Shown one piece after another: positions 8,892 through 18,300 of a stretch of DNA of 64,000 nt. Below the pieces are notes generated by a model, which did no database searches, was not told where the DNA came from, and worked only from the letters and a program-made list of their open reading frames with translations. Source of the DNA: Methylobacterium bullatum (lineage in GTDB: Bacteria > Pseudomonadota > Alphaproteobacteria > Rhizobiales > Beijerinckiaceae); the NCBI RefSeq assembly GCF_014845095.1, contig NZ_NKUG01000077.1:1-64000 (forward strand), written 5' to 3'. The position numbers and the translations under genes were made by a program. Every line of letters begins with the position of its first letter. The stretch's first letter is position 1.

Positions 8892-10013
8892 CTAGACCAA
8901 TGCGTCGCCATGGCTCGATTGCAGGACGATGGGCTGGAAGGCCCGCAGGAGCGGCATGTCGAGCTTGCCCGTCATGCCGAGCATGATCGCATGGGCCTCG
9001 GCATGCGGGAGCGGATTGCGATAGGCCCGCCGCTCGGTGAGGGCCGAGTGGATGTCGCAGATCGTCACGAGGCGGACGAGATCCGGAATCGCATCGCCGG
9101 TGAGGCCGGCCGGGTAGCCGCTGCCGTCGAGCATCTCGTGATGATGCCGGACCACGTCGAGCATGGCGGCATCGAACCCCTCCTGCCTGGCGAGCATGTC
9201 GGCACCGGCGGCGGCATGGGTGCGCATGGTCGCCATCTCGGCCGAGGTCAGCGCACCGGGCTTGTTGAGGATGGCCAGAGGAATCTTCGATTTGCCGATA
9301 TCGTGCAGCAACGCGGCTTTCGCGAGGCGCTTCCGGTCGGCCCGGGGAATTTTGAGGTGGAAGCCGAAGGCCGCGGCAAAGCCGGCGACGCTGAGGGAGT
9401 GCTGGTAGAGGAGTTCGTCGTAGCGTCCGATCACCTCGAGCCACGCGCGGATGCCACCCTCGGAAACGGCCTCCAGAATGACGTCGGTTCCCGCATCGGC
9501 CTCCTCCGAGGAGATCGGCCGATCGGCTTGCGCCGCATGGAACAGGTCCGCCACCACGGAGCAGGCGCGGTGCGCCCTGCCTTCCAATGCGGCGGTCTCG
9601 CCGGCGTGACGCGTGCGCAGCTTCTCGCCGGCATCGATGAGGCTGAACAGGAGGGAGAGAATGGTCGGGCGCGGGGTATCGGCCGCCGTGACGCGCAGGG
9701 CCGGATTCGCCCTGTCCGGGATGTGGGCGGGCGCATTCGTGAGAACGAGGCAGGGCACGCGCATCGCCAGGAGACGGACCACCCAGGCCGCCGCTACGCC
9801 GTCACGGGGATCCAGATCGATGACGGCGACGACGGGCAGGATGGCGGGAGCCGACTGGTCCCCGAGAACGCTGCGGCAGGGCATGATGGTGGTGATGGCG
9901 CGCGCCAGCAGTCTCACCCGGTCCGGTCGATCCGATACGATGAGGACGGACTTGTCTTGTGTCACGATCCGATCCGCTTCAGACCGGCAAGGTCTGGGTT
10001 CGTGCCCAAACAC
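8892..10013 (-). CDS. HD-GYP domain protein, predicted cyclic-di-GMP phosphodiesterase
   Basis: Likely hydrolyses cyclic-di-GMP. The N-terminal 120 residues look like a diverged receiver domain (VLIVSDRPDRVRLLARAI, VAVIDLDPRDG). The C-terminal half is a complete HD-GYP domain with HDIGKSKIP, HHHEMLDGSGYPAGLTGD (the GYP signature) and ICDIHSALTERRAYR. The metal ligands I can see are therefore intact. The ATG at 10013 gives 373 residues; a GTG at 9965 would begin at the receiver-like domain (VTQDKSVLIVSD). It is divergent from the Sia module, which encodes a diguanylate cyclase, so a make-and-break pair for the same messenger is likely. Confidence 0.88.
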   Translation of the reverse strand: MFGHEPRPCRSEADRIVTQDKSVLIVSDRPDRVRLLARAITTIMPCRSVLGDQSAPAILPVVAVIDLDPRDGVAAAWVVRLLAMRVPCLVLTNAPAHIPDRANPALRVTAADTPRPTILSLLFSLIDAGEKLRTRHAGETAALEGRAHRACSVVADLFHAAQADRPISSEEADAGTDVILEAVSEGGIRAWLEVIGRYDELLYQHSLSVAGFAAAFGFHLKIPRADRKRLAKAALLHDIGKSKIPLAILNKPGALTSAEMATMRTHAAAGADMLARQEGFDAAMLDVVRHHHEMLDGSGYPAGLTGDAIPDLVRLVTICDIHSALTERRAYRNPLPHAEAHAIMLGMTGKLDMPLLRAFQPIVLQSSHGDALV

Positions 10014-10311
10014 AGGCGCGCTCGCGAGTTTTACAGAAACAAATCCCTATAAATTGTTTCTTTTCGCAGAACGAACCCGATGCCGTCCGATCTATCATCG
10101 ACACCTTGGACCGAGATAGTTCTCCTGTCGGAACCATGGCGCGGGGTCGTCCAATCCTGTCGTCCTGGTTAACCGGATGGAATGGAATTTGCTCGCACTC
10201 CGCCAGATTGCGAGGCGGTAACTCTCTGTAGAGGCCTTTGGGTTAGTGCTGTCGGGCAGTGAAGGTGGGCGCTCACCGTGCGGCACCTTCCGCCATCGGG
10301 AGGAGGATGCT
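10014..10311. promoter_or_regulatory. Divergent intergenic region with an 8-bp dyad and a sigma-54-like element
   Basis: AT-rich compared with its surroundings. Positions 10035-10061 hold a perfect dyad, AGAAACAA, 11 bases, TTGTTTCT, a possible operator. Positions 10178-10193 on the plus strand match the sigma-54 -24/-12 spacing (TGG at 10178, TTGCT ending at 10193) with two mismatches in the -24 box. It lies about 120 bases before siaB. Both are sequence matches only. Confidence 0.35.
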
Positions 10312-10863
10312 GTGCTCGCGCGGGACTTCAAATCCTTCTTCGAGACATCGAAGCGTAACGGTATCATCCTGTCGTTCGGCGGCGACATCTCGGAGAACGT
10401 GCTGTTTTCCCTCGGCGAAGTCCTGAAGCTTCGGATGATCCAGGGTGAGACGGACGCGACCATCGCCAAGCGGGTGTTCTCGATCTTCGTCGAGCAGGCC
10501 CAGAACATCATTCGTTACTCGGCCGACAAGCTCCCCGGGGACAAGGCGTCCTGCGGCATGATCAGTGCGGGGATGATCGTGGTCGGCGTCGAGAACGCGC
10601 GCTTCTTCGTCGTGTGCGGCAACGAGGTTCCCAAGGCCGATGCCGCCGTTCTGCATGAGCGATTGGACCACATTGCCGGCATGTCCAGCGAAGAACTCAA
10701 GCGTTTCTACCGCGAGAAACTGCGCCAGCCCCCCGACGAGGGCAGCCTCGGAGGGAGCATCGGCCTGATCGAGATCGCTCGCCGGTCGAGTGCTCCCGTC
10801 GAGTTCGATTTTCACGATCTCGGCGACGAGCGCAGTCTGTTCTGCCTCAAAGCCTATATCTGA
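10312..10863 (+). CDS. siaB: SiaB-family protein kinase (DUF6272)
   Basis: By homology to the Pseudomonas SiaABCD system, a kinase that phosphorylates SiaC and so switches the diguanylate cyclase SiaD. The 183-residue product contains ILSFGGDISENVLFSLGEVL, VEQAQNIIRYSAD (an N-box-like segment) and a C-terminal LGGSIGLIEIARRS block typical of the family. The start is the GTG at 10312, because AGGAGG lies five bases upstream; a longer frame from 10246 lacks such a site. It is the first gene of siaB-siaC-siaD-siaA, 13 bases before siaC. Confidence 0.82.
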   Translation: MLARDFKSFFETSKRNGIILSFGGDISENVLFSLGEVLKLRMIQGETDATIAKRVFSIFVEQAQNIIRYSADKLPGDKASCGMISAGMIVVGVENARFFVVCGNEVPKADAAVLHERLDHIAGMSSEELKRFYREKLRQPPDEGSLGGSIGLIEIARRSSAPVEFDFHDLGDERSLFCLKAYI

Positions 10864-10876
10864 CGGCGCCCCGGCG

Positions 10877-11272
10877 ATGGACCGCATTCAAATTCCGGCG
10901 ACCGCCCGATCCCCCGAGGTGGATTTCGACTTCGGAGCCGGCCGTTTCAGGCTGAGCGGCGAATCGTATCCGGAGGATGCCGCGGCCTTCTTCGGCCCCC
11001 TGCTCCAGTCCCTGCGGTCCTACCTCGCCCTGTCGGGTCCGGAACCGATCGTGTTCGAGGTCGCCCTCGTCTATTTCAACAGTTCCAGCGCCAAGGGACT
11101 GATGAACCTGTTCATGCCCCTCGAGGCCGCAGCCGGCGAAGGCCGTGGCGTCACCATCCGCTGGCTCTACGCCGAGGGCGACGAGACCATCGCCGAGGCC
11201 GGGGAGGATTTCGCCTCCGACTTTTCCCATGCACGTTTCGATCTCGTCGAGACCTCGCAGGCGGGGAACTGA
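10877..11272 (+). CDS. siaC: SiaC-family regulatory phosphoprotein (DUF1987)
   Basis: Small switch protein that, unphosphorylated, activates SiaD in Pseudomonas. The 131-residue product shows the family landmarks GESYPEDA and YFNSSSAKGLMNLF. The second is the loop carrying the phosphorylated Thr in Pseudomonas SiaC. Here residues 69-71 are all Ser, so phosphorylation would have to be on Ser. I start at the ATG at 10877, 13 bases after siaB; a longer frame from 10790 overlaps siaB and is not family-like. Only five bases separate it from siaD. Confidence 0.85.
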   Translation: MDRIQIPATARSPEVDFDFGAGRFRLSGESYPEDAAAFFGPLLQSLRSYLALSGPEPIVFEVALVYFNSSSAKGLMNLFMPLEAAAGEGRGVTIRWLYAEGDETIAEAGEDFASDFSHARFDLVETSQAGN

Positions 11273-11277
11273 CACGG

Positions 11278-12135
11278 ATGAAGGCCAAGCCCGGGGTCGT
11301 TCCGCCAACCGACCATCCCCCCGTCGTCGGCGACGCGTTCAGTCTGTACGATACCGAGGAAGCGGTCCTGGGGAAGACCGATGGGATGCTGGCGGGGCTC
11401 GCGCAGGTCGCGGGCGGCGTCCAGCAACTCGCCGAAGCCTACCGGCGCAGTTATCGCGAGCAGCGCCGCCTCGTGAGGATGAGCGACCGGATGCAGCTCG
11501 ACCTGCAGAAGGCGAATCACCGCCTCGCCGAGCAGCAACGCGACCTACAGGCCCTCAACGAGGCGCTGTCCGGCGAGATCGAGCATCGGACCCGGCTCGA
11601 AGCGAAGCTGAGGCATCTGGCCGATACCGACGACCTCACCGGCGCGGTGAGCCGTCGCCGTTTCATGGAGATCAGCCAGCGTGAATGGCTGCGATACGAG
11701 CGCGACCGGATTCCCGCCTGCCTCCTCATGGCGGATCTCGACCGGTTCAAGCGCCTCAACGACGAGTTCGGCCACGCCGCCGGAGACGCTGCCCTCGCCA
11801 GCTTCGTCGAGACCTGCCGGAGGCGCCTGCGCAAGGTGGACGTGATCGGCCGCATGGGCGGCGAGGAATTCGCGATTCTGCTCACCGAGATCGGGGCCGA
11901 TGCCGGGCTCACGGTGGCCGAAGACATCTGCCGCCTCGTCGGGGAAACCGGCGTGGCGTGGCCCGGAGGACCGCTGGCGCTCTCCGTCAGCATCGGCATC
12001 GCCGCCATCGAGGGAACCGAGACCTTCGAGCAGACTCTGGGCCGGGCCGATGCTGCGCTCTATGCGGCCAAACATGCCGGACGGGGCTGTGTCCGCCCGT
12101 CCCGCGGCCCGTCCGCGGACGGACCGCCGCCATGA
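11278..12135 (+). CDS. siaD: SiaD-type diguanylate cyclase (GGDEF domain)
   Basis: Makes cyclic-di-GMP. Residues about 40-115 form a charged heptad-like coiled coil (LQKANHRLAEQQRDLQALNE). The GGDEF domain begins at ADTDDLTGAVSRRRFMEI and has the active-site motif GGEEF at residues 194-198. An RxxD inhibitory site (RKVD, residues 185-188) lies five residues before it, so product inhibition is likely. There is no transmembrane segment, as in Pseudomonas SiaD. Its stop overlaps the start of siaA by ATGA, indicating translational coupling. It is expected to need SiaC for activity. Confidence 0.9.
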   Translation: MKAKPGVVPPTDHPPVVGDAFSLYDTEEAVLGKTDGMLAGLAQVAGGVQQLAEAYRRSYREQRRLVRMSDRMQLDLQKANHRLAEQQRDLQALNEALSGEIEHRTRLEAKLRHLADTDDLTGAVSRRRFMEISQREWLRYERDRIPACLLMADLDRFKRLNDEFGHAAGDAALASFVETCRRRLRKVDVIGRMGGEEFAILLTEIGADAGLTVAEDICRLVGETGVAWPGGPLALSVSIGIAAIEGTETFEQTLGRADAALYAAKHAGRGCVRPSRGPSADGPPP

Positions 12136-13823
12136 CGTTCGATCCTGCGGCCGAGGGGGCAACGCCCGCCGTCGCCTCCCCCACCCGCAAGCGCTCCTTG
12201 AGGGGAGGCGGTCCCCTGCGCGGCGACGACTTCCTGGAACTGGCCGGTTTCACCGACGTATCGACATCCGCGCCCGGTACGATGCGGCCGGGCGCCCTGC
12301 GCGGTTCGGCCCGCGGGCGCGACCTCGACAGTCTGGCGCACACCCTGTTCCTGCGGATCTACCCGGTGATCGCCATCGTGGTGCTGGCGACGCAGGTCGG
12401 CATCGCCTGGGTGAACTACAACGACAGTCTCAGGCTCTATACCGAACGGGCGAACCTTCTCGTCGCCCTCACCGCCCAGGCCATCGCCCGACCCGATTGG
12501 AGCGAGCGGCCGGACGTCTACACGACCCAGGTCCAGGCCCTGACCCTCGATCCGGCGTTCCGCTTCGTCCGTGCCTGGAACGCGGAGGGCGGCCTGGTGA
12601 TGTCCATCGGCGAGATGCCGGGGGGACGCGGCATCGAGCTCATCCGGGCCTCCACCGCCATCACCCTGGCGGGCCAGGCGAAGCCCGTGGGAAGCCTGAC
12701 GCTGGGACTTTCCACCGAAGCCCTGCGCGCCAATGCGGAGAAGCAGGCGCTCCTGGCGGTCGGGGCAAGCCTGGTGCTGATGCTCGCCTTCGTGCTGACC
12801 CTGCATGCCAACGTGCGCAAGCACGTCCTCGCCCCCCTGAAGCGCCTGCTGCTCGCCATGCGCGAGGTCGAGCACAAGCGCTGGTCGACGGTGGCGTTCG
12901 ACGGCGCCATACGGGCCAGCAACGAGATCGACGTGATCTCCTCGGCCTTCAACCGCATGGTGGAGGGCCTGCGCGCCGGCGACGAGGCGAAGCAGCTCCT
13001 CTCCGACCTCGAACTCGCCCATGCCAAGCTCGCCGACGCCAACCACCAGGTCATGGAGAGCATCGGCTACGCCCGTCGCATCCAGACCTCCGTCCTGCCC
13101 GACCGGATGGCGCTGGCCGGTGCGGGCCTCGATGTCGCCGTGCTGTGGGAGCCGCTGCATCAGGTCGGCGGCGACTATTTCTGGCTGGAACGCCTCGGTG
13201 ACGTCAGCATCATCGTCGTGGCCGATTGCACCGGCCACGGCGTACCGGGCGCGTTCATCACGCTCATCGTCGCCACCGCCCTCGACCGCGTGCTGCACGA
13301 GCGCGGCCTTCGCTCGCCGGCCGAGATCCTGACGGTCCTCGACGAGATGGTCCGCGCCCAGCTGCGCCAGGACGGGCGCGGTTCGGATTCCGATGACGGG
13401 CTCGATTGCGGCCTGTGCATCTGGGACCCGGAGGCACGGCGCCTGACCTTCGCCGGCGCCGGCCTGTCGCTCACCACCGTCACGGATGCGGGGGTGACCC
13501 GGATCAGGGGGGCCAAGCGGGGACTCGGTTATCCGCGCCAGGGGAGCGAGAGCTTCAGCACCGGGAACGTCATCCTGGATGTGGCGCCGGGCGACACCTT
13601 CTACCTGATGACCGACGGCATCACCGACCAGATGGGTATTCACGGTACGCAGCGGCGATTGCTCGGGTATCGCGGTGTCGCGGATATCCTCCTGCGCACC
13701 CGCGGGGAGGAACTCGGCCGGCAGATCGGGACACTGGAAACCGAGCTCGCCGCCTATCGCGGCTCCGAGACACCCCGGGACGACATGACCCTGGTCGCGT
13801 TCCGCCCTAAACGACAGACGTGA
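12132..13823 (+). CDS. siaA: SiaA-type membrane-bound PP2C/SpoIIE phosphatase with HAMP domain
   Basis: Predicted sensor phosphatase that dephosphorylates SiaC. The 563-residue protein has a cytoplasmic leader, a first membrane helix (YPVIAIVVLATQVGIAWV, about residues 77-95), a periplasmic domain of about 140 residues, a second helix (LLAVGASLVLMLAFVLTL), a HAMP region and a C-terminal SpoIIE/PP2C domain with GGDYFWLERLGD, VADCTGHGVPGAFITL and FYLMTDGITDQMG. The metal-binding Asp residues are present. In Pseudomonas siaA is the first gene of the operon; here it is last and coupled to siaD. Confidence 0.87.
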   Translation: MTFDPAAEGATPAVASPTRKRSLRGGGPLRGDDFLELAGFTDVSTSAPGTMRPGALRGSARGRDLDSLAHTLFLRIYPVIAIVVLATQVGIAWVNYNDSLRLYTERANLLVALTAQAIARPDWSERPDVYTTQVQALTLDPAFRFVRAWNAEGGLVMSIGEMPGGRGIELIRASTAITLAGQAKPVGSLTLGLSTEALRANAEKQALLAVGASLVLMLAFVLTLHANVRKHVLAPLKRLLLAMREVEHKRWSTVAFDGAIRASNEIDVISSAFNRMVEGLRAGDEAKQLLSDLELAHAKLADANHQVMESIGYARRIQTSVLPDRMALAGAGLDVAVLWEPLHQVGGDYFWLERLGDVSIIVVADCTGHGVPGAFITLIVATALDRVLHERGLRSPAEILTVLDEMVRAQLRQDGRGSDSDDGLDCGLCIWDPEARRLTFAGAGLSLTTVTDAGVTRIRGAKRGLGYPRQGSESFSTGNVILDVAPGDTFYLMTDGITDQMGIHGTQRRLLGYRGVADILLRTRGEELGRQIGTLETELAAYRGSETPRDDMTLVAFRPKRQT

Positions 13824-14036
13824 CCCACCACTCCGTGACCGAAACGATCGTCGCCCGGTGCGCTGGCACACGCTAAGCCCCACGACAATTCGGCACTATC
13901 CACGCCTGCCATTCGAGAGATCGCATCGCAACGCCTCAACCTTGCCGTCATGATGGACGAAGAGAGCTGGTATTCGGGGCGCGGTCTTCGTTTGCCTCTG
14001 CTGCGTTTCTACACATTCGAAAAGTCGAGATCGATC

Positions 14037-14300
14037 ATGACACGCTTCCTTGCCGCGTCCGTCTGTCTGGGCCTGCTTGTCGCCATGCCCGTCCAGGCGC
14101 AGCCCTCCACCACGGCGCAGCAGCCGGCCCCCAAGCGCATGACCACCGCCATGGGTGTGACGAAGCCGCCGACCTCCACCTTCAACCGGGCCTCGACCGA
14201 AGGCGACATGCTCAAGGCGCAGAAGGTCTCCGCCGCCCGCGACAAGGCCTGGGACCGGAAGATGCGGACAACGATGGGTTCGATCTGCCTCGGCTGCTGA
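14037..14300 (+). CDS. Small secreted protein of unknown function
   Basis: The 87-residue product begins with a clear signal peptide (MTRFLAASVCLGLLVAM, cleavage likely after VQAQ). The mature part is Pro/Thr-rich at first, then charged (AARDKAWDRKMR) and ends SICLGC with two cysteines near the C-terminus. I chose the ATG at 14037; an upstream frame from 13950 has no signal peptide. I do not recognise the family. About 210 bases without a gene separate it from siaA, so it is probably an independent unit. Confidence 0.65.
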   Translation: MTRFLAASVCLGLLVAMPVQAQPSTTAQQPAPKRMTTAMGVTKPPTSTFNRASTEGDMLKAQKVSAARDKAWDRKMRTTMGSICLGC

Positions 14301-14325
14301 GATCCGAGCCCGCGAGGCTCGGTCG

Positions 14326-15264
14326 ATGATCCGGTTCGAGGGCGTCTACCGTCGCTTTGCCGGCGCGGATCGACCGGCCGTCGATGGGATCGACCTCGAC
14401 ATCGCGGAAGGCACGACCTGCGTCCTCATCGGCCCTTCCGGCTGTGGCAAATCCACCACCCTGCGCATGGTCAACCGGCTCGTGGAACCGGATGCCGGGC
14501 GCATTCTCCTCGACGGACGCGACGTGGCGGGGGTCGATCCGGTGCGGCTGCGCCGCGGCATCGGCTATGTCCTGCAGGGCATCGGCCTGTTCCCCCACCG
14601 GACCGTCGCCGAGAACGTCGCCACCGTGCCAAAGCTGTCGGGCTGGTCCCGCGCCCGGATCGCGGATCGCGTGGACGAGATGCTCGCCCTCGTCGGCCTC
14701 GATCCGCGGGACTACCGCGACCGGAGGCCGGACGAACTCTCCGGCGGTCAGCGCCAGCGTGTCGGCGTCGCCCGCGCTCTGGCGGCGGACCCAGCCGTCC
14801 TCCTCATGGACGAACCCTTCGGAGCCGTGGATCCGGTAGCGCGTAGCCGGCTACAAAGCGAGATCGGCGAGATACTTCGCCGGCTCAATAAGACCGTCAT
14901 CATCGTCACCCACGATATCGACGAGGCGATGCGGATGGGGGATCACGTCGTGCTGATGCGCGAGGGCCGGATCGTCCAGGCCGACACGCCAGACCGCCTC
15001 CTGGTCGCTCCCGCCGACGCCTTCGTGGAGAGCTTCGTCGGCGAGGACCGTGCTCTGCGGCGTCTCGCGCTGACGCAAGCGGGTGTCGTCGCGGTTCCCG
15101 GTGAGGCCGCGGATGCGCCGTCCGTCACGGCCGAGACATCGCTGAAGGACGCCCTGGCGCTGCTTCTCTCCACTGGCGCCGATCACCTAGCGGTGACGGG
15201 GAACGGTGCCCCCGCCATTCTGACTCTCACCGCGATCCGGGAAGCCGCATCGCGGCGGACCTGA
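14326..15264 (+). CDS. OpuCA/ProV-like ABC transporter ATP-binding protein, partner genes absent
   Basis: Resembles the ATPase of glycine betaine/choline/carnitine (quaternary amine) importers. The 312-residue protein has Walker A GPSGCGKSTTLRMVNRL, signature [15 protein letters not shown], Walker B VLLMDEPFGAVDP and the switch IIVTHDIDEAMRMGD, followed by a C-terminal region of about 70 residues resembling a single degenerate CBS-like segment. ATPases of this class normally sit with permease and binding-protein genes, but none is adjacent. The downstream gene is convergent and unrelated. Whether it serves a distant permease cannot be told from here. Confidence 0.85.
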   Translation: MIRFEGVYRRFAGADRPAVDGIDLDIAEGTTCVLIGPSGCGKSTTLRMVNRLVEPDAGRILLDGRDVAGVDPVRLRRGIGYVLQGIGLFPHRTVAENVATVPKLSGWSRARIADRVDEMLALVGLDPRDYRDRRPDELSGGQRQRVGVARALAADPAVLLMDEPFGAVDPVARSRLQSEIGEILRRLNKTVIIVTHDIDEAMRMGDHVVLMREGRIVQADTPDRLLVAPADAFVESFVGEDRALRRLALTQAGVVAVPGEAADAPSVTAETSLKDALALLLSTGADHLAVTGNGAPAILTLTAIREAASRRT

Positions 15265-15309
15265 TCGCGCGTTCGTCAAGGCCGAGCGCATTGAGGGAGG
15301 ATACCCCCC

Positions 15310-18300
15310 TCACTCCGCCGCGTCGGAGACCCGGAACGTCTCGATTCCCTGCCGCTCCGGGTTGATGGCCGCCAGCGCGCGCTTGGCCGTCTCCAGCGGA
15401 TGCTCGGCTTCGATCCGCACCGAGGTCAGGTCCGGGCTCTTATAGACGGTGACGATGGTGTCCATCACCTCGGTGAGCGTGGTGCGCTTGTCTTCCGGGG
15501 CGGCGATGAGGAGTTGCAGCCCCCAGGCCTGATAGAGGTCCACCAGGGCCTGCGAGTTGCGCACGTCGAGTTTGGAGAAGGCCTCGTCGAGGAGGCAGAG
15601 GCCCAGACCGGGATTCTCGTCGCCGGGCCGGTCGCCGGGGTAATAGGCCGAGGCGAGCGAGGCGGCGATGGCCACGTAGAACGGCGCCTGCGCCTCGCCG
15701 CCCGAGCCGCGCAGGGCCCGGTTCGACATGGTGGTGCGGTTGCCCGCCTTGTCGCGCATGCCGATCTCGTAGACGAAATAGTTGCGGTAATCGGCGAGCC
15801 GCGCCGCGCTCTCGTCCCCGGCGATCAGGGCGGTGATCTCCTCGATGGCGGCGGCGAGCGGCCCCGAAGGCGCTTCCTCGCCTTCCCCCGGCAGAATCGC
15901 CTGCGCCGCGTCGGCCGAGCGAGCCACCTCTGTGGCGAGGGCATGCACGGCGGCGTAGCGGCGGTCGACGGTCGCCTCGAACGCGTAGGTCTGGCCGGTG
16001 AAGGTCTGGGTGGAGAGGCGTTCGTTCAGGGCGTCGAGGCGGGTGCGGACCCGCTCGAACTTGTCGGCGAGGCGCGTCAGCAGGTCCTCAGTCATGAGGC
16101 GGCGCATCTCGCCCTCTGCCCGCACCGCCTGGTCGCGATAGCGCCGCAACTCGTGGCCCGCCACCTCGTCATGGGCGCGGGCGACCCAAGAGAAACCGAA
16201 GGAGGCCGGGGCGTCGCCGTTGCCGAGCGGGTTCTCGATCCGCCATTGCACGCAATATTCGGCGAGATCGCGCTCGGCGGCACGGCCTTGCGTGCGCGCC
16301 GTCTCCATCGCCTCGCGGGCGGCGCCGCGCGCCGCATTGGCCAAAGCCGCCAGTTCCTTGGATTCGAGACCTGCGGCGTCGGCCCGGGCCTTCGCCACCG
16401 CCAGCGGATCGAACCCGGCCGGCCGGACGAGTCGGATGCGGACGGAATCACCGGCGATCCAGCGCGCATGGGCGCTGCGCCTCGCCTGGAGCGCGCCCCG
16501 TATCGCCTCCCGCGCGGTGGCGACCTTCGCCTTCAGCCCCGCTTCCTCGCCGAGCAGCGCGTCGCGCTTGGGCTCCAGAACCTGAACCAGTTCCGTGAGA
16601 TAGGCCGAGCGCTCCTTGGCGAGTTCCTTGATCTCGGCCTCCAGCGCGCCGGTATCCGCCTTCTCCACGGCCTCACGCTCGGTGGTGAGGCTGCGCCGGC
16701 GCCCTTCCATGGCGTCGGCCTCCTGGCGCAGGGAGACGATGTCGAGATTCGCTTCCGCGAGGCGGACCCGCAGCATGGCGGCGATGCGGGCGGCCTCGCG
16801 CAGCACGCCCGCCTCACCGCGCAGGCGCCGCGCCTCGGCCACCGCGCGCTCCAGGTTCTGCCGTCCCTCCGCCGTGGGGCCGCGGCTGCCCCGCGTCATC
16901 ATCAATTGGACCGGCCGCACCACGGAATAGGCCATGCCCGAGGTGGAGCGGCCGCTCGGCGCCACGGCGCGGCTCATATGGGCGAGGGCCGCGTCGTTCG
17001 GGGCGAGATCGTAGCCCCCGAGACGCGCGGCGAGGAAGGCCTGGGCGTGAGGATCGCGGGTCTCGATCAGCGAGATCGGCCCCTCGTCGTCGCGCCCGCC
17101 CCGGCGCCGCGCGGTGTCGGTGGTCTTGACCAGCAGGCAGCGGTAGAACTGGCTCTTGCGGGCTTCGAGATGGGCGAAGGCTTCGTTGAGCCTGTCCGGC
17201 TCCACCACCAGGGCCTCGCGGGCGCCGCCGAGCAGGCCCTCCAGGGCCGGCCCCCATTTCGGATCGGTGATCTCGGCGAGCTCGCAGATCGGCGTGGCCT
17301 CGATCCCCAGCCGGGCCAGCTCGTCGCGAAAGCCCGCCGTGTCGGAGGAGAGGCGGGCGCCGCCCGTCCGCCCGGTGCCGATCTCGGCCGAGAGGGCCTG
17401 CGCCTCCTTCTCCTGGGCCCGGGCGCGCAGGGCCATATCCTCGGCGGCGGTGTCGAGGGGGGTGGCGATGTCGGGCAGGGCCGCGAGCATCTCGATCAAC
17501 CCGCCGAGGGGGCCGTCGAGGCGCAGGGATTCCTCCGGGGGCGCCTCACGGCGCAGGCCGGAGCGCGAGCACGCGGCCACGATCCGGGCGGCGTCGGGAT
17601 CGATCCGCTGAATCTCGGAGAACAGGGTGTTGAGCTTGCCCGCCTCCTGCACCATCCCAACGAGGTCGGCGACGCGGGCGGAGAGGTCGCGCTTGTCGCG
17701 CGCCAGCATGGCGAGGCCGGCATTGGAGGCGGCGAGCCGCCCCTCCCCCTGGCTCCCGGCGAGCATCGCCTTCTTGCCGGCGATTTCCCCGTCGATCTCG
17801 CGCACGAACCCCTGGCTGGTGGCCACACTCTCGCGGGCGATGCGCAGGCGCTCGGCTACCTCGCCGAGCCTGGAGCGGGCGGTCGCGTAATCGAGGATGC
17901 GCCGGCGCAGATCGGCGCCAGCGGCGCGCAGATCGTCGAGGGTGGCCGAGAGGCTGGCCTCGGCCCAGGTCTCGTAGCGCTTCAGGATGCGCCCGAGATG
18001 CGTGAGCCGGCGCTCCAACTCCTCGATCGTCTCCAGCAGGCGGCGCCAGTTCTCCACCGACTGGCGGATGCGGGCGACGTCCAGGGGCTCCGGTTCGAGC
18101 ACGAAGGAGCGCACGAAGGCGGAGGAATCGAAGATCGGCTTGAACGCCACGGCGTTGGAGAAGGTGCGCAGGAAATGCCGTGGCTCCGGACTCGACGCCC
18201 CCTCGCGCATCAGCGCCAGCAATTCGGCGGTGAAGCGCTCGCCCGACGAGCGGAATTCCTCGAACCGGTCGGCCTGGATGCGCAGGTTCTTGGCGATCTC

